From Congeria kusceri (Eukaryota > Mollusca > Bivalvia > Myida > Dreissenidae): 64,000 bases of DNA. Each line of letters begins with the position of its first letter. Positions within the stretch are counted from its first letter, which is position 1. The translations under genes and the position numbers were made by a program. Where the stretch lies: assembly GCA_027627225.1 (NCBI GenBank), contig JAPFQT010000040.1, forward strand, positions 1-64,000, written 5' to 3'. The notes below the pieces were generated by a model that was not told the DNA's origin, did no database searches, and was given only the letters and a program-made list of their open reading frames with translations. Positions 10,680 to 21,109 of this stretch are shown here, one piece after another.

Positions 10680-12750
10680 CTTCATCCGAGGTAATTTCAT
10701 CCAGCGAAAGGCCACTATATTTCGCTATGGTTCCGTTATTGAAGGCCGACAAAAGCTTCCCCATTTTAGCCACCTGGATCGTCGACTGTGGTAGTCGGTA
10801 AAATGAACGATGAACGTCTATGTCATGACCCAAGAAATCGGCCATTACTTCCGAATCTAACCTACAGAGATTGAACACTTGTGATCTTGTGGCCTAGTGC
10901 TCGTTAAACACTCCCCTGCCGATAAGTTCAGTGAGCAACGAAATGTTCTTAAAGTGTCCGACATACGGATGGAATTTAAGGAGTCTCCATTTGCTCTTGC
11001 AAAAACGAAGATGTTGTTATGATTCACCCCTGCATCTTCTCTGTACATCAACAGAACATCGATACATCTCTGCATGTCAGGGGTTAACCGAACCGCCACT
11101 GTTCTTCCTTTTTTTCCTCGTATTTCAACTCTGCCAAATCTCAAACGCAACATTTTTTCAACAGGGCTGAGTGCGCTTTCAATTTCAGGCATTGGTTTGC
11201 TATTGGTTTGCTTAGCATGGTAGTTTGTAACCTTCAACCTCTCAACCTCTCCACCCCTCTTCCTATTAAATAACACGAGGCGTGTTAAAGAAACTTTGTT
11301 CAGCATTTCCCAATCTGATTTTTTGAAGTCTTGTGACAAACTTGTAATGCATTTTTCAGCAGTCTCTTCCAAATATTCTGTGAGTATTTTAATGTCTTCT
11401 GCTAAAGGCAGCATTTGCCCTTTGTTCATTTTGTTCTCTTTAATAGACTGCAGAGCATTGCTGGAGATGTTGTTGGTCCATTCGTTTTCCATTAAGGTCA
11501 GAAAATTTTCTGCATCCTCTCTGCCTGAAGATTTGTTCATCAAACATTCCGACTTCTTTATTCTGGCACATTTTTTTAACTGGTGGCCAATTTTTAGTGC
11601 GAATGACGGATTTTCAAAATTATGTGTACTTTGGTTGTAGCCACACAGATTTCTGGTAGCTGTGATTGCCAATTTAAACTTTCCTGGATCAATAACGTCA
11701 CTCAAACATTGAATTTCCTTGTTTTCTTTTCTTGCAATAATCAAAAAGCGTGCCAGTTCCCTCATCTTCTGACTTATAAAGTGAGCCATATGTGCATGCT
11801 GACCATTTTTCTGGTAAAGATTTTCACCTACTTTAACAATGATTGGGTCACTTCGTGCACAAATTGAAACTTCATCGTTTGCCATTCTTTTCACAACATT
11901 TTCTCTCAGGCCCTCATTAACGTGAACTGATGATGGTATCATTAGTTTGGCTGCGGCCTGAACTTTTCTGTATTTTGTTTCACGGTTACCTGTTTTAAAT
12001 TGACATGATTTCCTGTGACGCCATAGGCTGTCCTTCAGAAAAAATCCAAGGCAGTCCTCACAAGGAAGATAATCATCCACACTTGCGCCATTCCTTCTAG
12101 TGTAGGTTACCAATGTTCCCGTTCTGGAACTTACCACCTCCAAATTGTGTTGGTAGTCCCCGGCATTTCTTATTCTAACAAGTTCTAAGGCCCTTTCCTT
12201 GGATCCTTTTCTCAGACCTAAAATTGTCTTAACATCATCTTCATTTTTGTGCACTCCCAAATAATGTTTTGTGATGTTTGTTGAGCTTTTATCACAGTAC
12301 ATGCAGAAGTGCATTTTATCCCACACTCTTTGGTCCTTGCTATTAGTGCTTTTTTGAACCATGGCATCTTCTCCTTCATGATCAGAAGAGTTACTGCTGC
12401 TGCCTGTTAGTCCTTTTGTCACAGCACTGTTATTTGGTTTGTCAGCTGCATTTAACATTTTTGTTATGCTATCAGATCAGATTGTTCATCACTCCAATAC
12501 TCAGGCTCAGTGTCAGGTGCGTAATCAGAATCAATATGGCTATCATCCTCTTCAGTGTAAGGGGCGTAATCAGAATCAATATGGCTTTCATCCTCTTCAG
12601 TGTCAGGTACATAATCAGAATCAATATGGCTATCATCCTCTTCAATGTCAGGTGTATTGTCTGTGTCACCATAGCTATCAATCTCTGATACTTCTCTGGA
12701 TGCATCATAATGGAGCACAAACATCTCATCAAGGCAGCCACTGTCAGGCT
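10680..12750 (-). pseudogene. Zinc-finger and tyrosine-recombinase-like exon with two frame lesions
   Basis: Main exon, entered at acceptor TTTTGATTCAG (phase 1) and left at donor GAAG|GTGAGA. The 5' part (12464-12750) reads EPDSGCLDEMFVL and then three tandem 15-residue acidic repeats (EEDDSHIDSDYAPDT). That frame ends at TAA where CTGAT is tandemly duplicated (about 12473-12482); without the extra 5 bp it would run on into the main frame. From the ATG at 12458 there are 533 residues. They contain C52-x2-C55-x9-H65-x4-H70, then C133-x2-C136-x11-H148-x3-C152, then a helical region with FNRKRGGEVERL at 397-408, where R401 would be the first catalytic Arg. The reading fails after ECLTST. The continuation, ATRSQVFNL through FLGHDIDVHRSFYRLP (His and Tyr boxes), is in another frame (10680 to ~10893). 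The second Arg box expected between them is missing. The family is recalled from related animal proteins and Crypton-type recombinases, without a search. Confidence 0.8.
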
Positions 12751-12945
12751 CTGAATCAAAATATTTTAAAAAAATGTGTTGAAAGAACTTGTATATAATA
12801 TGTCATTAGTGCAACAATGGAACTGTTCCGTATACATATTAATTTCACTGAATATATCTCATACTAGCTTATGTCAACAATTTTCAACACAAAAGATGCA
12901 AAAGAAACCATATATCTTAAAGCTTTCCCCAACAAAAAGTATTGG

Positions 12946-13590
12946 TAACTAGAGCTATCACTGAAGGTGAATAATACCCCCACAACCGCTGTGACACTGA
13001 AGTAGAGCTTTTCAGTTGTATTGCTCTTTGACACAGAACAATGGACTGGCAAAAGGACCTGCATAATAGGAAAAATGTGCTCGAAATGCAAATAGAAGAG
13101 AACAAGTGGAAATTATTTTCACATATTTGACCTCTGACCTTGAATTGTGACCTTGACCTTTGACTGATTAGTATGGGACATGTGTGTGACACATCGTATA
13201 GTCATGTGGATTAATAATGTGAAGTAATATTAAAATCCTACCAGGCATTTAGAAGTTATGAAGAGTAACACAAACACAAATATTGAACCTTTGATCTTGA
13301 ATTGTGACCTTGACCGTTGACCCACAAGCATGCGACACATTGCCTGGTCATGGGGAATAATACTTCCAGTCTTTCAGAAGTTATACAGCAGAAACGAAAA
13401 ACAACCAGTTGACATTTTATTTTGACCTTTGACCTCAAAGTATGACCATGACCTTTATGGTAGCCAGTTCTTGTACATGACACACTGTCTTATCTTAGTT
13501 AACTTTTGTGTCAACTTATTTTGAAATCAATGCATAGGGAAGTTAGACATTAGACAAGTGCTATTTTTCGAAAAAAAAAACACGTTTTAT
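12946..13590 (+). mobile_element. Dispersed repeat rich in TGACCT half-sites, copy 2
   Basis: Same family as 4975-5745. It starts AACTAGAGCTATCACTGAAG and contains three units with TTGTGACCTTGACC and GACACATCG. The terminal CAGACAGAC tract and hairpin are missing; it is cut off near 13590, where another dispersed repeat begins. A perfect TGACCTTTGACCT lies at 13423-13435. Confidence 0.75.
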
Positions 13591-13599
13591 TTTGACCTT

Positions 13600-13811
13600 A
13601 TTTATAGGTTCGATGTTCCTATCACTCAAGTCGTGATTATCTGTAAATGATCCATTAATAGTGTTGTAGCCCATGAACAAATGTGTCTTCGATCCTTGCA
13701 CGTATACGCAGCGAGGTACACAAGATGGTATCTATTAATCAGCCTTACAACAACAAACAGAGGTAATGAATTTCAATTTTACACATTAAGTCAATACAAG
13801 TTGAACATGGC

Positions 13812-13867
<56 letters not shown>

Positions 13868-13915
13868 CATGATATGACCTACAATGAAAATACATATGAG
13901 CGTAAACTGTGATGT
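13600..13915 (+). mobile_element. SINE-like composite repeat, copy 2, strongly 5'-truncated
   Basis: Begins within the family's TATAGGTTCGATGTTCCTAT part. It keeps GCGAGGTACACAAGATGG and CAACAAACAGAGGTAATG, and ends in AAATCATGATATGACC like copy 1. A (TA)n microsatellite at 13810-13862 has expanded inside it. The next copy begins directly after it. Confidence 0.7.
13810..13862. repeat. (TA)n microsatellite
   Basis: About 26 uninterrupted TA units inside the preceding dispersed repeat. Confidence 0.97.
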
Positions 13916-14415
13916 TTTCAAGGTCGCAGTGGTGTAATGGATATGGTGTCCGCCTTGTGATCGGGAGATCATGAGTTTGTTAACTACTCTGGAGCGTCAA
14001 AAAGATCTTCAAAAGACACCAAGTACTGGTTTTTCCCATGAAAGTGACTCAAATGTCTCTGTAGAAGCCAATGGCGTTTGAAATAATTGGGCTTAAGAAA
14101 GTAGTTTAAACTGAAATATGCTGTTTGAGGAATGTCCTCACCCATACCTTCTGTAGTGGTTTTGTCACACGGGGGTTGGACGTCATCATACATAGGATCC
14201 ATATTCCTATCACTCAAGTCGTGAGATCCATTAAATTTTATACTGTTCTTGCCAATGACAAAATACATTTACTGCGTGTCTTCGATTCTCGCACGCATAC
14301 GCAGCGAGGTACACAAGATGGTGTGTTTAATAAACTGCCTTACAACAACAAACAGAGGTAGTGAATTTCAATTTGACAATTCCAGTCATTACGAGTTACA
14401 AATAGCTAATAAATA
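13916..14415 (+). mobile_element. tRNA-headed SINE-like composite repeat, most complete copy
   Basis: Starts with a tRNA-like head, GTCGCAGTGGTGTAATGG (A-box-like) and GATCATGAGTTTG (B-box-like), preceded by AAG. A body with ACACCAAGTACTGG and GTGACTCAAATG follows, then AATTGGGCTTAAGAAAGTAG. The last part has GTCACACGGGGGTTGG and GCGAGGTACACAAGATGG. Other copies start at different points but share the 3' part, the pattern expected of retroposition with incomplete first-strand synthesis. It carries no protein of its own. Confidence 0.75.
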
Positions 14416-14469
14416 CATATTGTCGTTTTGATGCGTAGCTATTAAACCAGTGGGTGTTAATAATAAAAT

Positions 14470-14790
14470 TAATATTAAATAAATAGGTTTAAACTAAAAT
14501 GTGTTATTTATGTAATTTCTAAACACATACCTTCTGTAGTGGTTTGGTCACACGGGGTTCTGACGTCATCATTCATAGGTTCCATATTCCTATCAGGCAA
14601 GTCGTGACCATCTGTAAAAGATCCATTAATAATGTTCTAGCCCATGAACAAATACATTTACTGCGTGTCTTCGATCCTTGCACGCATACGCAGTGAGCTA
14701 CACAAGATGGTATTTATTTATCAGCCTTACAACAACAAACAGAGGTAATGAATTTCAATTTTACACATTAAGTCAATACCATGTGCATTA
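14470..14790 (+). mobile_element. SINE-like composite repeat, copy 4, 5'-truncated
   Basis: Starts at GTTTAAACTAAAATGTG and keeps GGTTCTGACGTCATCATTC, AGTGAGCTACACAAGATGG and CAACAAACAGAGGTAATG. The tRNA-like head and body motif are missing. Same orientation as the other three copies. Confidence 0.75.
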
Positions 14791-14933
14791 ATAGTAATGT
14801 AAAGACATATAAAATGAAAATTGTATGCCAGATAATCACAATAAATTATATTTTATCATGTGCATTAATAGTAATGTAAAGACATATAAAATGAAAATTG
14901 TATGCCAGATAATCACAATAAATTATATTTTGT
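14780..14933. repeat. 77-bp tandem duplication
   Basis: Copies at 14780-14856 and 14857-14933 start CATGTGCATTAATAGTAATG and are nearly identical, indicating a recent duplication at the 3' edge of the SINE-like copy. Confidence 0.93.
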
Positions 14934-15860
14934 GTTGTAACATGATATTGAAATTAATTATTTTGATTGATAAAAATAATAGAGACTTAAGCCTGTTATT
15001 TTTAAGACACTTTAAAAATTGGACTGAGGTGATTTATTAAAGGTAACGTTTGAAAAATTGCGTCGATGCTCATACTTGAAAACAATATGTACTGGTTCTA
15101 CTACGCAAACAGACTTAGGCATGTCTGACTACATGTGTTATACACACTAAATAACAAAATATGTTATTGACCTTGCACATGTTAACTATGCAGCCTGTTT
15201 CTGTCGCTCGTTAAGTAGCCGCGGTTCTGCAAATTCACTTAGTCTCTGACGACACCTTCGTTTCCTACAATGCCCTCTTGTGGATGACCCTATCTGTTCA
15301 TTACAACCTACCAGATGCACTGCTTTTACTGTAATACGTTCCTTTTTATACAGCCTAAATTACTGTTGTAACCTATTTTAGTACTTTATTAATTGTACAT
15401 GCAGTAACCATAAATGCTTAAAATTTATTTAAACATTTTACATTTCTTTTAATGGCAAACACAGTTTAAAATCCTGTTTTATAGTTTTGTTCCCTATTGT
15501 TCATGCGTCAATAACCATTCTTTCAGTCATAAAAAATGACAATGACAGTTCATGTTTGATCGTGGAAATTCTCACCGATGCATCTAGCAGATGTTGAGAC
15601 AATTTGACTCTTTGAGGAGTACGCAGGGTATTAGTATTCACCAAACTGAAAACATTATCAGAAACGTTACCTGTTATATCTGAACCACTTTTAATATCAC
15701 TTGTCAGCGTATAATGGCTACTGCACGTCGTTTTGGTAGCATATTATTCTGTGTGAATGCTCGTTGTCGTTAAGAAGTGTACTATGACCAGTTTCCTAAT
15801 ACGTATGTGATATCTTCTGTTACTGATTAATGGTGATCACAGAAAAATAATGATAATGAT
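14934..15860. other. No gene or repeat recognised
   Basis: AT-rich sequence without a supported reading frame or clear repeat structure. Confidence 0.4.
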
Positions 15861-15867
15861 TGTGGTT

Positions 15868-16070
15868 GCGGAAATGATGATGATGATGACGATGATGATG
15901 ATGATTATTATGATGAGAATGAGGTTGACAATGATGATGATGATGATGATGATTATGGAGTTGGTGATTAGTCTGATGATGATCTTGTTGCTCGTGTGAT
16001 GATAGTGATTCTCTTCATGACGATCATGATGACAATGATAATGTTGATGAAGACAATGATGAAAATATAT
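15868..16070. repeat. (GAT)n trinucleotide microsatellite, interrupted
   Basis: GATGATGATGAT-type runs with GAC, GAG and TAT interruptions over about 200 bp. Confidence 0.9.
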
Positions 16071-16320
16071 AATGATATGTTACTTAAATGTTGGTCAGCT
16101 GAGGTGCTTTTCAAGACGAGGATTTGTGAGTGTTATACCAGTATAGTTTGACACAATAAACTTAAGATAAATAATCATAAAAGATCATTATAAGAAGATA
16201 TAAAAATTTCAAAACTGTGTTTTAGAAAAAAGAAAAATTAATATGAATCCTGAATATCATTACATACATGTAACTGGTGTAAACTGTTAAAGGTCACTAT
16301 AGGGGAGTGATTGTGCACCT

Positions 16321-16394
16321 GCCGGGTTAGCTCGGTCGGTAGAGCACTCGCCATGTAAGCGAGAGGTCCCGGGTTCGAGTCCCGGACTGGCTGC
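16321..16394 (+). tRNA. tRNA-like sequence (Thr-TGT-like), probable pseudogene or SINE head
   Basis: Contains TTAGCTCGGTCGGTAGAGC (D-arm/A box), an anticodon stem CTCGC/GCGAG with loop CATGTAA (anticodon TGT), and CCGGGTTCGAGTCCCGG (T-arm/B box). The acceptor stem GCCGGGT/ACTGGCT has two mismatches, and position 33 is A instead of the near-invariant T. No Pol III T-run terminator follows closely. The D, anticodon and T stems are intact, so the sequence derives from a tRNA, but a functional gene is unlikely. Confidence 0.6.
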
Positions 16395-16924
16395 ACTATG
16401 TTCTCACCCTGTGACCTCATAGCATTTATTACTGCATCATGCAATTGGTGTTTTACAATTGATGTGAATTGATTGAATTAATATTTTCTGATCTAGGTTC
16501 TTTTTTAATTTTCTAATATATTGGTATTCTTTAAGTTTACTGGGGTTAGGGTTGAAAGTAAAATGTTATGCAGTTAGTAAGGATTTTCTCTAGCAGTTAT
16601 AATCTTTAATTTTACAATTTCATAATTGATATGTTGAAACGCTCAACAGTTGGCAGTTTAAGTTTACGGTTAGGGTTAGGATTTAACGTATGTTGGAAAA
16701 TGTGCCACACATACTGAACCAGTTTAAAAATACATGCAAAATCTGAAATGGTCAAAGGGAGATAACCTGCTCTAGGCAGAATAATTGACAATTCTACCTG
16801 GTGACAGACTGATTTGCACAGCGATGAGTTTGAACGCTTAACATGTTCTTATTGTAGAGCTTAGTCTGAGTATTTGATACAACATAAGTATTAAAATGAA
16901 ATGGATTTAGCACCACATCTGTGG

Positions 16925-17375
16925 GTTAAAGGGACTATGTCATCGAAAAGGGCCTCAAGGGGGCAATTTTTAGAATAAAATCTGAAATTGATAGATAAAT
17001 GCTGGCATATGATAACGGTTATAACATGGTATATATAATGGGAAAAGAGTTTACGCATTCTGAGATAAAAATCAATTTATAATATGGGTTGTGTTTGTTT
17101 GCCCCTTTTCCTGTTTACATTTTGATGTCAGAATTGTGAGCATTTGGTTGATTAAAGCGCTGTCTACTGTCATTTCTTCGAATGGTTCCTAAGTCGTGAG
17201 TTCGATACCTGCTCGGGGTTTTAATTTTTGCTGACATTTTTGCTAATTTGTTTTTATCAAATATCTTATTGTGTATGATATTATTTTTATTTATTTAATG
17301 CTCAGTTCTTAGTAAAGCGCATTTCTATAAAATAATATAATTTATAGTGCAATAGGAAGCCAATGTTCTGATGAT
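16925..17375 (+). mobile_element. Dispersed repeat with an internal tRNA-like domain, copy 1
   Basis: Starts TTAAAGGGACTATGTCATCG and carries GTTTGCCCCTTTTCCTG and TCAGAATTGTGAGCATTTGG. After about 240 bp comes a decayed tRNA-like segment (AAAGCGCTGTCTAC ... GTCGTGAGTTCGATACC) and then a T-rich 3' part. The copy at 36063-36540 aligns along its whole length. The tRNA-like unit sits in the middle and not at the 5' end as in a standard SINE. Confidence 0.75.
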
Positions 17376-17495
17376 TCTTTAAAGAATCCTTCAATGATTA
17401 GGGAAGTAATTTCCATTAGGCCAAAAATAAAATTGCTTTTTTTCCCCTTTCCCAACCGACCCACTGAAATTGCCGCGACCCTAAATATTTGCCGA

Positions 17496-17765
17496 GCCGG
17501 CTAGCTCAGTTGGTAGAGCGCTGGACTACAAATCCGAGGATCGCGTGTACCATTACCAGCCCGGCCACATAACTTTTGTGGGGATTGGTCATGAAATTAT
17601 TTCTACGGCCATTCTCCCCCTACCTCTGATTCAAGTAGGGCAGTTGTCAGTTACTGACATAAGTATGTGCACTCAGTACTGGTAAACCAGCTTACCCAGG
17701 AAAAGTGTGAGTAGGTTAACTGACTGAAATACTGTTGAATACGGCAAAAAATCCAAACAAACGAA
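17496..17765 (+). mobile_element. tRNA-derived SINE (molluscan V-SINE/RUDI-like)
   Basis: The tRNA-like head GCCGGCTAGCTCAGTTGG runs to CAGCCCGGCC, with A box GGTAGAGCGCTGG and a mutated B box. The body includes GGTCATGAAATTATTTCTAC, CAAGTAGGGCAGTTGTCAG and TATGTGCACTCAGTACTGG. The 3' end GAAATACTGTTGAATACGGC is followed by a CAAA-type tail. The body resembles a SINE known to me from bivalves (V-SINE superfamily, RUDI-like); the family name is recalled and was not checked. Confidence 0.82.
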
Positions 17766-18235
17766 CATTTGTTCGGATTTCAAGGGGGTAAAAATATTTT
17801 ATACTGCTCCGAGTACAAAATGGTATGAAACTCGGTGGTTATGAATGAAACACGATGGTTAGAAATCAACCCAAGCGTGATTCCCGGCGCGCATTTATCA
17901 CTTAGTAGAATTTTCCACACAGTGCTACTTAAGTGCAGGGAACCACTTTAACCTAGAGGGTGGACCAAACCATTTACGTGTATGTGAAGGTTATTAAGGA
18001 AAAAACACTCTTGATGGATTCATTGCATATGATTACATAAGATTGGTTGAGGTCCAATAATTAAGTTTTACACACCTGTACACTAATTAAAGTGATAGTA
18101 GACTGATCAGCTGCAAACAAAATGGCAGACATTGTGATCGTCAGTGAATGTTATATTTGCTATTTGCTTAATTCATAATTGTTAAATTGAAATGAAAATC
18201 TGTTTTTATTCATGAAACAATGAGTATACAGCATT

Positions 18236-18445
18236 TCAGCATCCAAGATAGAATGCTTTAGGGCGCTTTCCCATATGTCCGTATCTACATCCACATTGCG
18301 CAAATCTGCATCTGCAAAAAATCGAACGAGTTAAAAATAGTTCGACTGTTTCCATATGTCCGCAGTCCGTATCCGCAAAGCGCATCCGCAAAAGACGTCC
18401 ACAAGAAATCGCTCTGAGCGATTTTATGCGGATGCGGACGACATG
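18236..18445. other. Fold-back sequence with short repeats
   Basis: CCATATGTCCG occurs twice (near 18271 and 18352), each followed by GTATC and a GCGCA block. GCATCCGCA and TGCGGATGC are inverted around a perfect palindrome AAATCGCTC-T-GAGCGATTT (18406-18424). It may be one end of a DNA transposon. The overlapping minus-strand frame shows no protein-like pattern. Confidence 0.5.
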
Positions 18446-19440
18446 GTATCTAACTAAGCATGTTAAACATAAGGAAAATAAAAAAAATAGTCTAGACAAA
18501 CATGGATAACTCAACCTAAGACTCATCCAGTACGATAACTCGGTAATGACCATTATTAATGGGTAACCTTTAAATGAGTCATGACTGATGCTGTAGAAAT
18601 AATTGTTGGATGCTTTATAATGTTTAAAATCCACCACATGTGAATGTTTCCGCATATGGTTAAAAATATTTGCAGCGACCGTAATTAATTTTTTTCCTAT
18701 TTTTTTTACATCGAAAATAGCCTACATTTGTGTAAATTGAACTACTTTAGCAATTTATTAAATGCTATAACGATATGTACACGTAAATGTATTACAGACA
18801 GATTAAACCTTAACTAGATCGTAAAATAAATAATAATACTAATCATGGATGTACTACTTGTAATATTTGTTATATTCTTTATATTTAAGAAATGATAGCA
18901 AATCATAATGTATTAGGGAGAAGGGACTTTATTTGAGAATTGGAACATAATGCAATGACATGTACAGAAAACCAAATTCAAGACTCAAATTTATTAATCC
19001 ATATTCCGATGTCCATAAGAAACTAATCCATTCACAGACCTTCAGTGGACTTTGAAAACTGACAATAGCTACTCATATTGAAATCATAATCAATTAGCTA
19101 TACATAATTTTGGTGATATAAACATGCAAACATGTCCAACATATGGAAAATGTGTTTGCCAGTAATCTAATGGGCACTGTATGTAAATCTAATGTGGGAT
19201 GTGTTGTGTTGATCATGCAATTGATGACAAATGTGCGTAGAGAAAAACTAAACATATAAACTAATCTATATTCCACATAAAACTATGCAAAGGTGTGAAT
19301 GTTTTTTATTCCAATGATATAAATAAAAAATGCAAGTATTATTATTTAATGCTGCCATTTACATTTGTTTTCAAAACCATTTAACTGTATATATAAATGT
19401 TCCTTAAATTATTCATAACATGTGAATAACGTCTTTTGAG
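18446..19440. other. No gene or repeat recognised
   Basis: AT-rich, with stop codons in all frames and no structure that I can support. Confidence 0.4.
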
Positions 19441-19628
19441 TATAACAAATAGTATGTTTTGACTGTACCAAGTGGGACATGTTGCAGCTGATGCTAGAGA
19501 TTGTAGAGAGGGTTCATCAGTGTTCCCTGTTCATTTCCAATCAGTCTCAATCAAACTTAGGCTGCTATTTGCTATGCAGGTCATGCTGGTATAGTTGGTT
19601 GATGTGTTCGATATTTTGAGATACTAGT

Positions 19629-19910
19629 TTGTCACAACATAATTGTGTTTTTCCAAAAGCTCCTGGATACATTGTTAATAGAGCTGTAAAACAATATGCG
19701 GCCAATAGTGAAGAACAATTTGTTCAGTACCCTTCAGAGCCAATTCATTTCACAGATTGTGAAAGGTTCTGTCTTCAGTACTGTCAGTTTTCAAAGGGTT
19801 TTAAACATCACAAGCAAATGATACAGTTGTAAGTTTATTTCTTTGAAAATCATTTAAACATCACAAGCAAATGATACATTTGTAAGGTTATTTCTTTGAA
19901 AATCATTTGA
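19629..19910 (+). other. Short open stretch, possible exon relic, with 53-bp duplication
   Basis: An open frame reads GYIVNRAVKQYAANSEEQ and CERFCLQYCQFSKGF, which looks protein-like, and ends at a GTAAGT that could be a splice donor (about 19830). A 53-bp block starting AAACATCACAAGCAAATG is tandemly duplicated at 19803 and 19856 across that point. No family is recognised and no matching upstream exon was found. Confidence 0.25.
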
Positions 19911-20239
19911 ATCAGTTAATACCGATAATATTTCACATAGATAAAATAATACTGTGTTGTTGTTTTTTTAATCGGATTATGTTGATATAAGGCCGAACAC
20001 AACTCTTTTGGCATTGGATGTTTGTATAATTAATATATTTAGTGTTTTCTAGTTAAAAATACGGGTTATCAATACGATGTAAAAACATAATATTCGGGTA
20101 AGCTTGTCAATACCCAGGTTGTGTAGAAAAGCATTATTGTGAAAAACATCTAATATCACACAAGATTACTAATAATTTAATTGGCCATAGGTGAAAATAT
20201 GACATTAAATGCCCAGAACATATGCATTAAAAAATATGT

Positions 20240-20470
20240 CTGTACGAGTGGCTGTTGTCATTCACTGTGGAGAGTAAGATTGCTCTGCATCACCCAGGCA
20301 TTCACCCCTTTGCTAGTTACATGCTTATCTGGAGCTCCAAGAAGATCATGTCTGAGAAAGTGCTGAACCCGTTGCCGACAAAGAAGCTGACACAGCGTCC
20401 GTCTATGGTGCTCACTTCCCAAAGACATATGAAGCTGTCGAGACCATTCGCTGTTTGCAGTTGCTACAAT
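20240..20470 (+). pseudogene. Possible decayed coding fragment, unknown family
   Basis: One frame reads ESKIALHHPGIHPFASYM then LIWSSKKIMSEKVL. After that point a different frame becomes protein-like, AEPVADKEADTASVYGAH then FPKTYEAVETIRCLQLLQ, and stops. The switch suggests a one-base indel in an old coding sequence. I do not recognise the protein, and codon evidence alone is weak. Confidence 0.3.
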
Positions 20471-21109
20471 AATTATGTGTTGTGCTGTCTCTATAGATAT
20501 CTGGTGGCGGTGCTGGTGTTTCCTATGCCTTGTCCAGTGTGTCAGTCCTTGCCCTGTTGTTTGTTTAACATGGTCATCAGTTCATGGATTTGGACTGTTT
20601 CTTAGCGCAAGTATCTGTCATTATAGTTTGTTTTCATTAACTCAGAGTGAATGTGTTGCTGTCAATTTCCTCCTTCATTTCCGAAACCCCTCCGTTAAGA
20701 TGGTGGCCGTGCATTTTTCCCTGTTCATTGTTGCCTTATAATTGCCATTAATTACCTGCATACCAAATTGGTCAAATGCTATGCTCAAAATTGGTATTGT
20801 CCTTCATATTGCCTTTATTATGACTTTCAGCTGATTAACTGCCTGGAAATGTTTTTAGTGAGCAATTTCTTGGCTTGTAATTCCTTTTATTTAGTTGCAT
20901 ATGTGGTCGCTGTCTAAAATAGCATATTTCTGTATTACACTTTGAATTCAAAGAAACCACATTTCAACAATTTGTCTAATTTTCTATAAAAACAAATTAA
21001 GGAAGTGTTTAGTTAGTTGTGGTTGTGAACCATTTGTGAGTCACATTACAAAACTGACATGTTGTTTGCCCCGCAAACAGAATAATCTGTCAGCTCCACA
21101 GACAGGGTA

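Noticed and set aside
11296..11867. Plus-strand frames of 114 and 81 codons
   Set aside because: They lie antisense to the recombinase-like exon and are shadows of it.
16321..16394. Functional tRNA-Thr gene
   Set aside because: Acceptor-stem mismatches and A at position 33 point to a tRNA-derived relic. It is kept only as tRNA-like.
18236..18655. 139-codon minus-strand frame
   Set aside because: Overlaps fold-back repeats, has low-complexity Cys/Arg content and shows no domain; probably chance.
19440..19620. Zinc-knuckle-like reading (GHVAAD with nearby Cys) upstream of the 19.6-kb frame
   Set aside because: The Cys spacing is not that of a CCHC knuckle and the frame breaks repeatedly; too weak to call.
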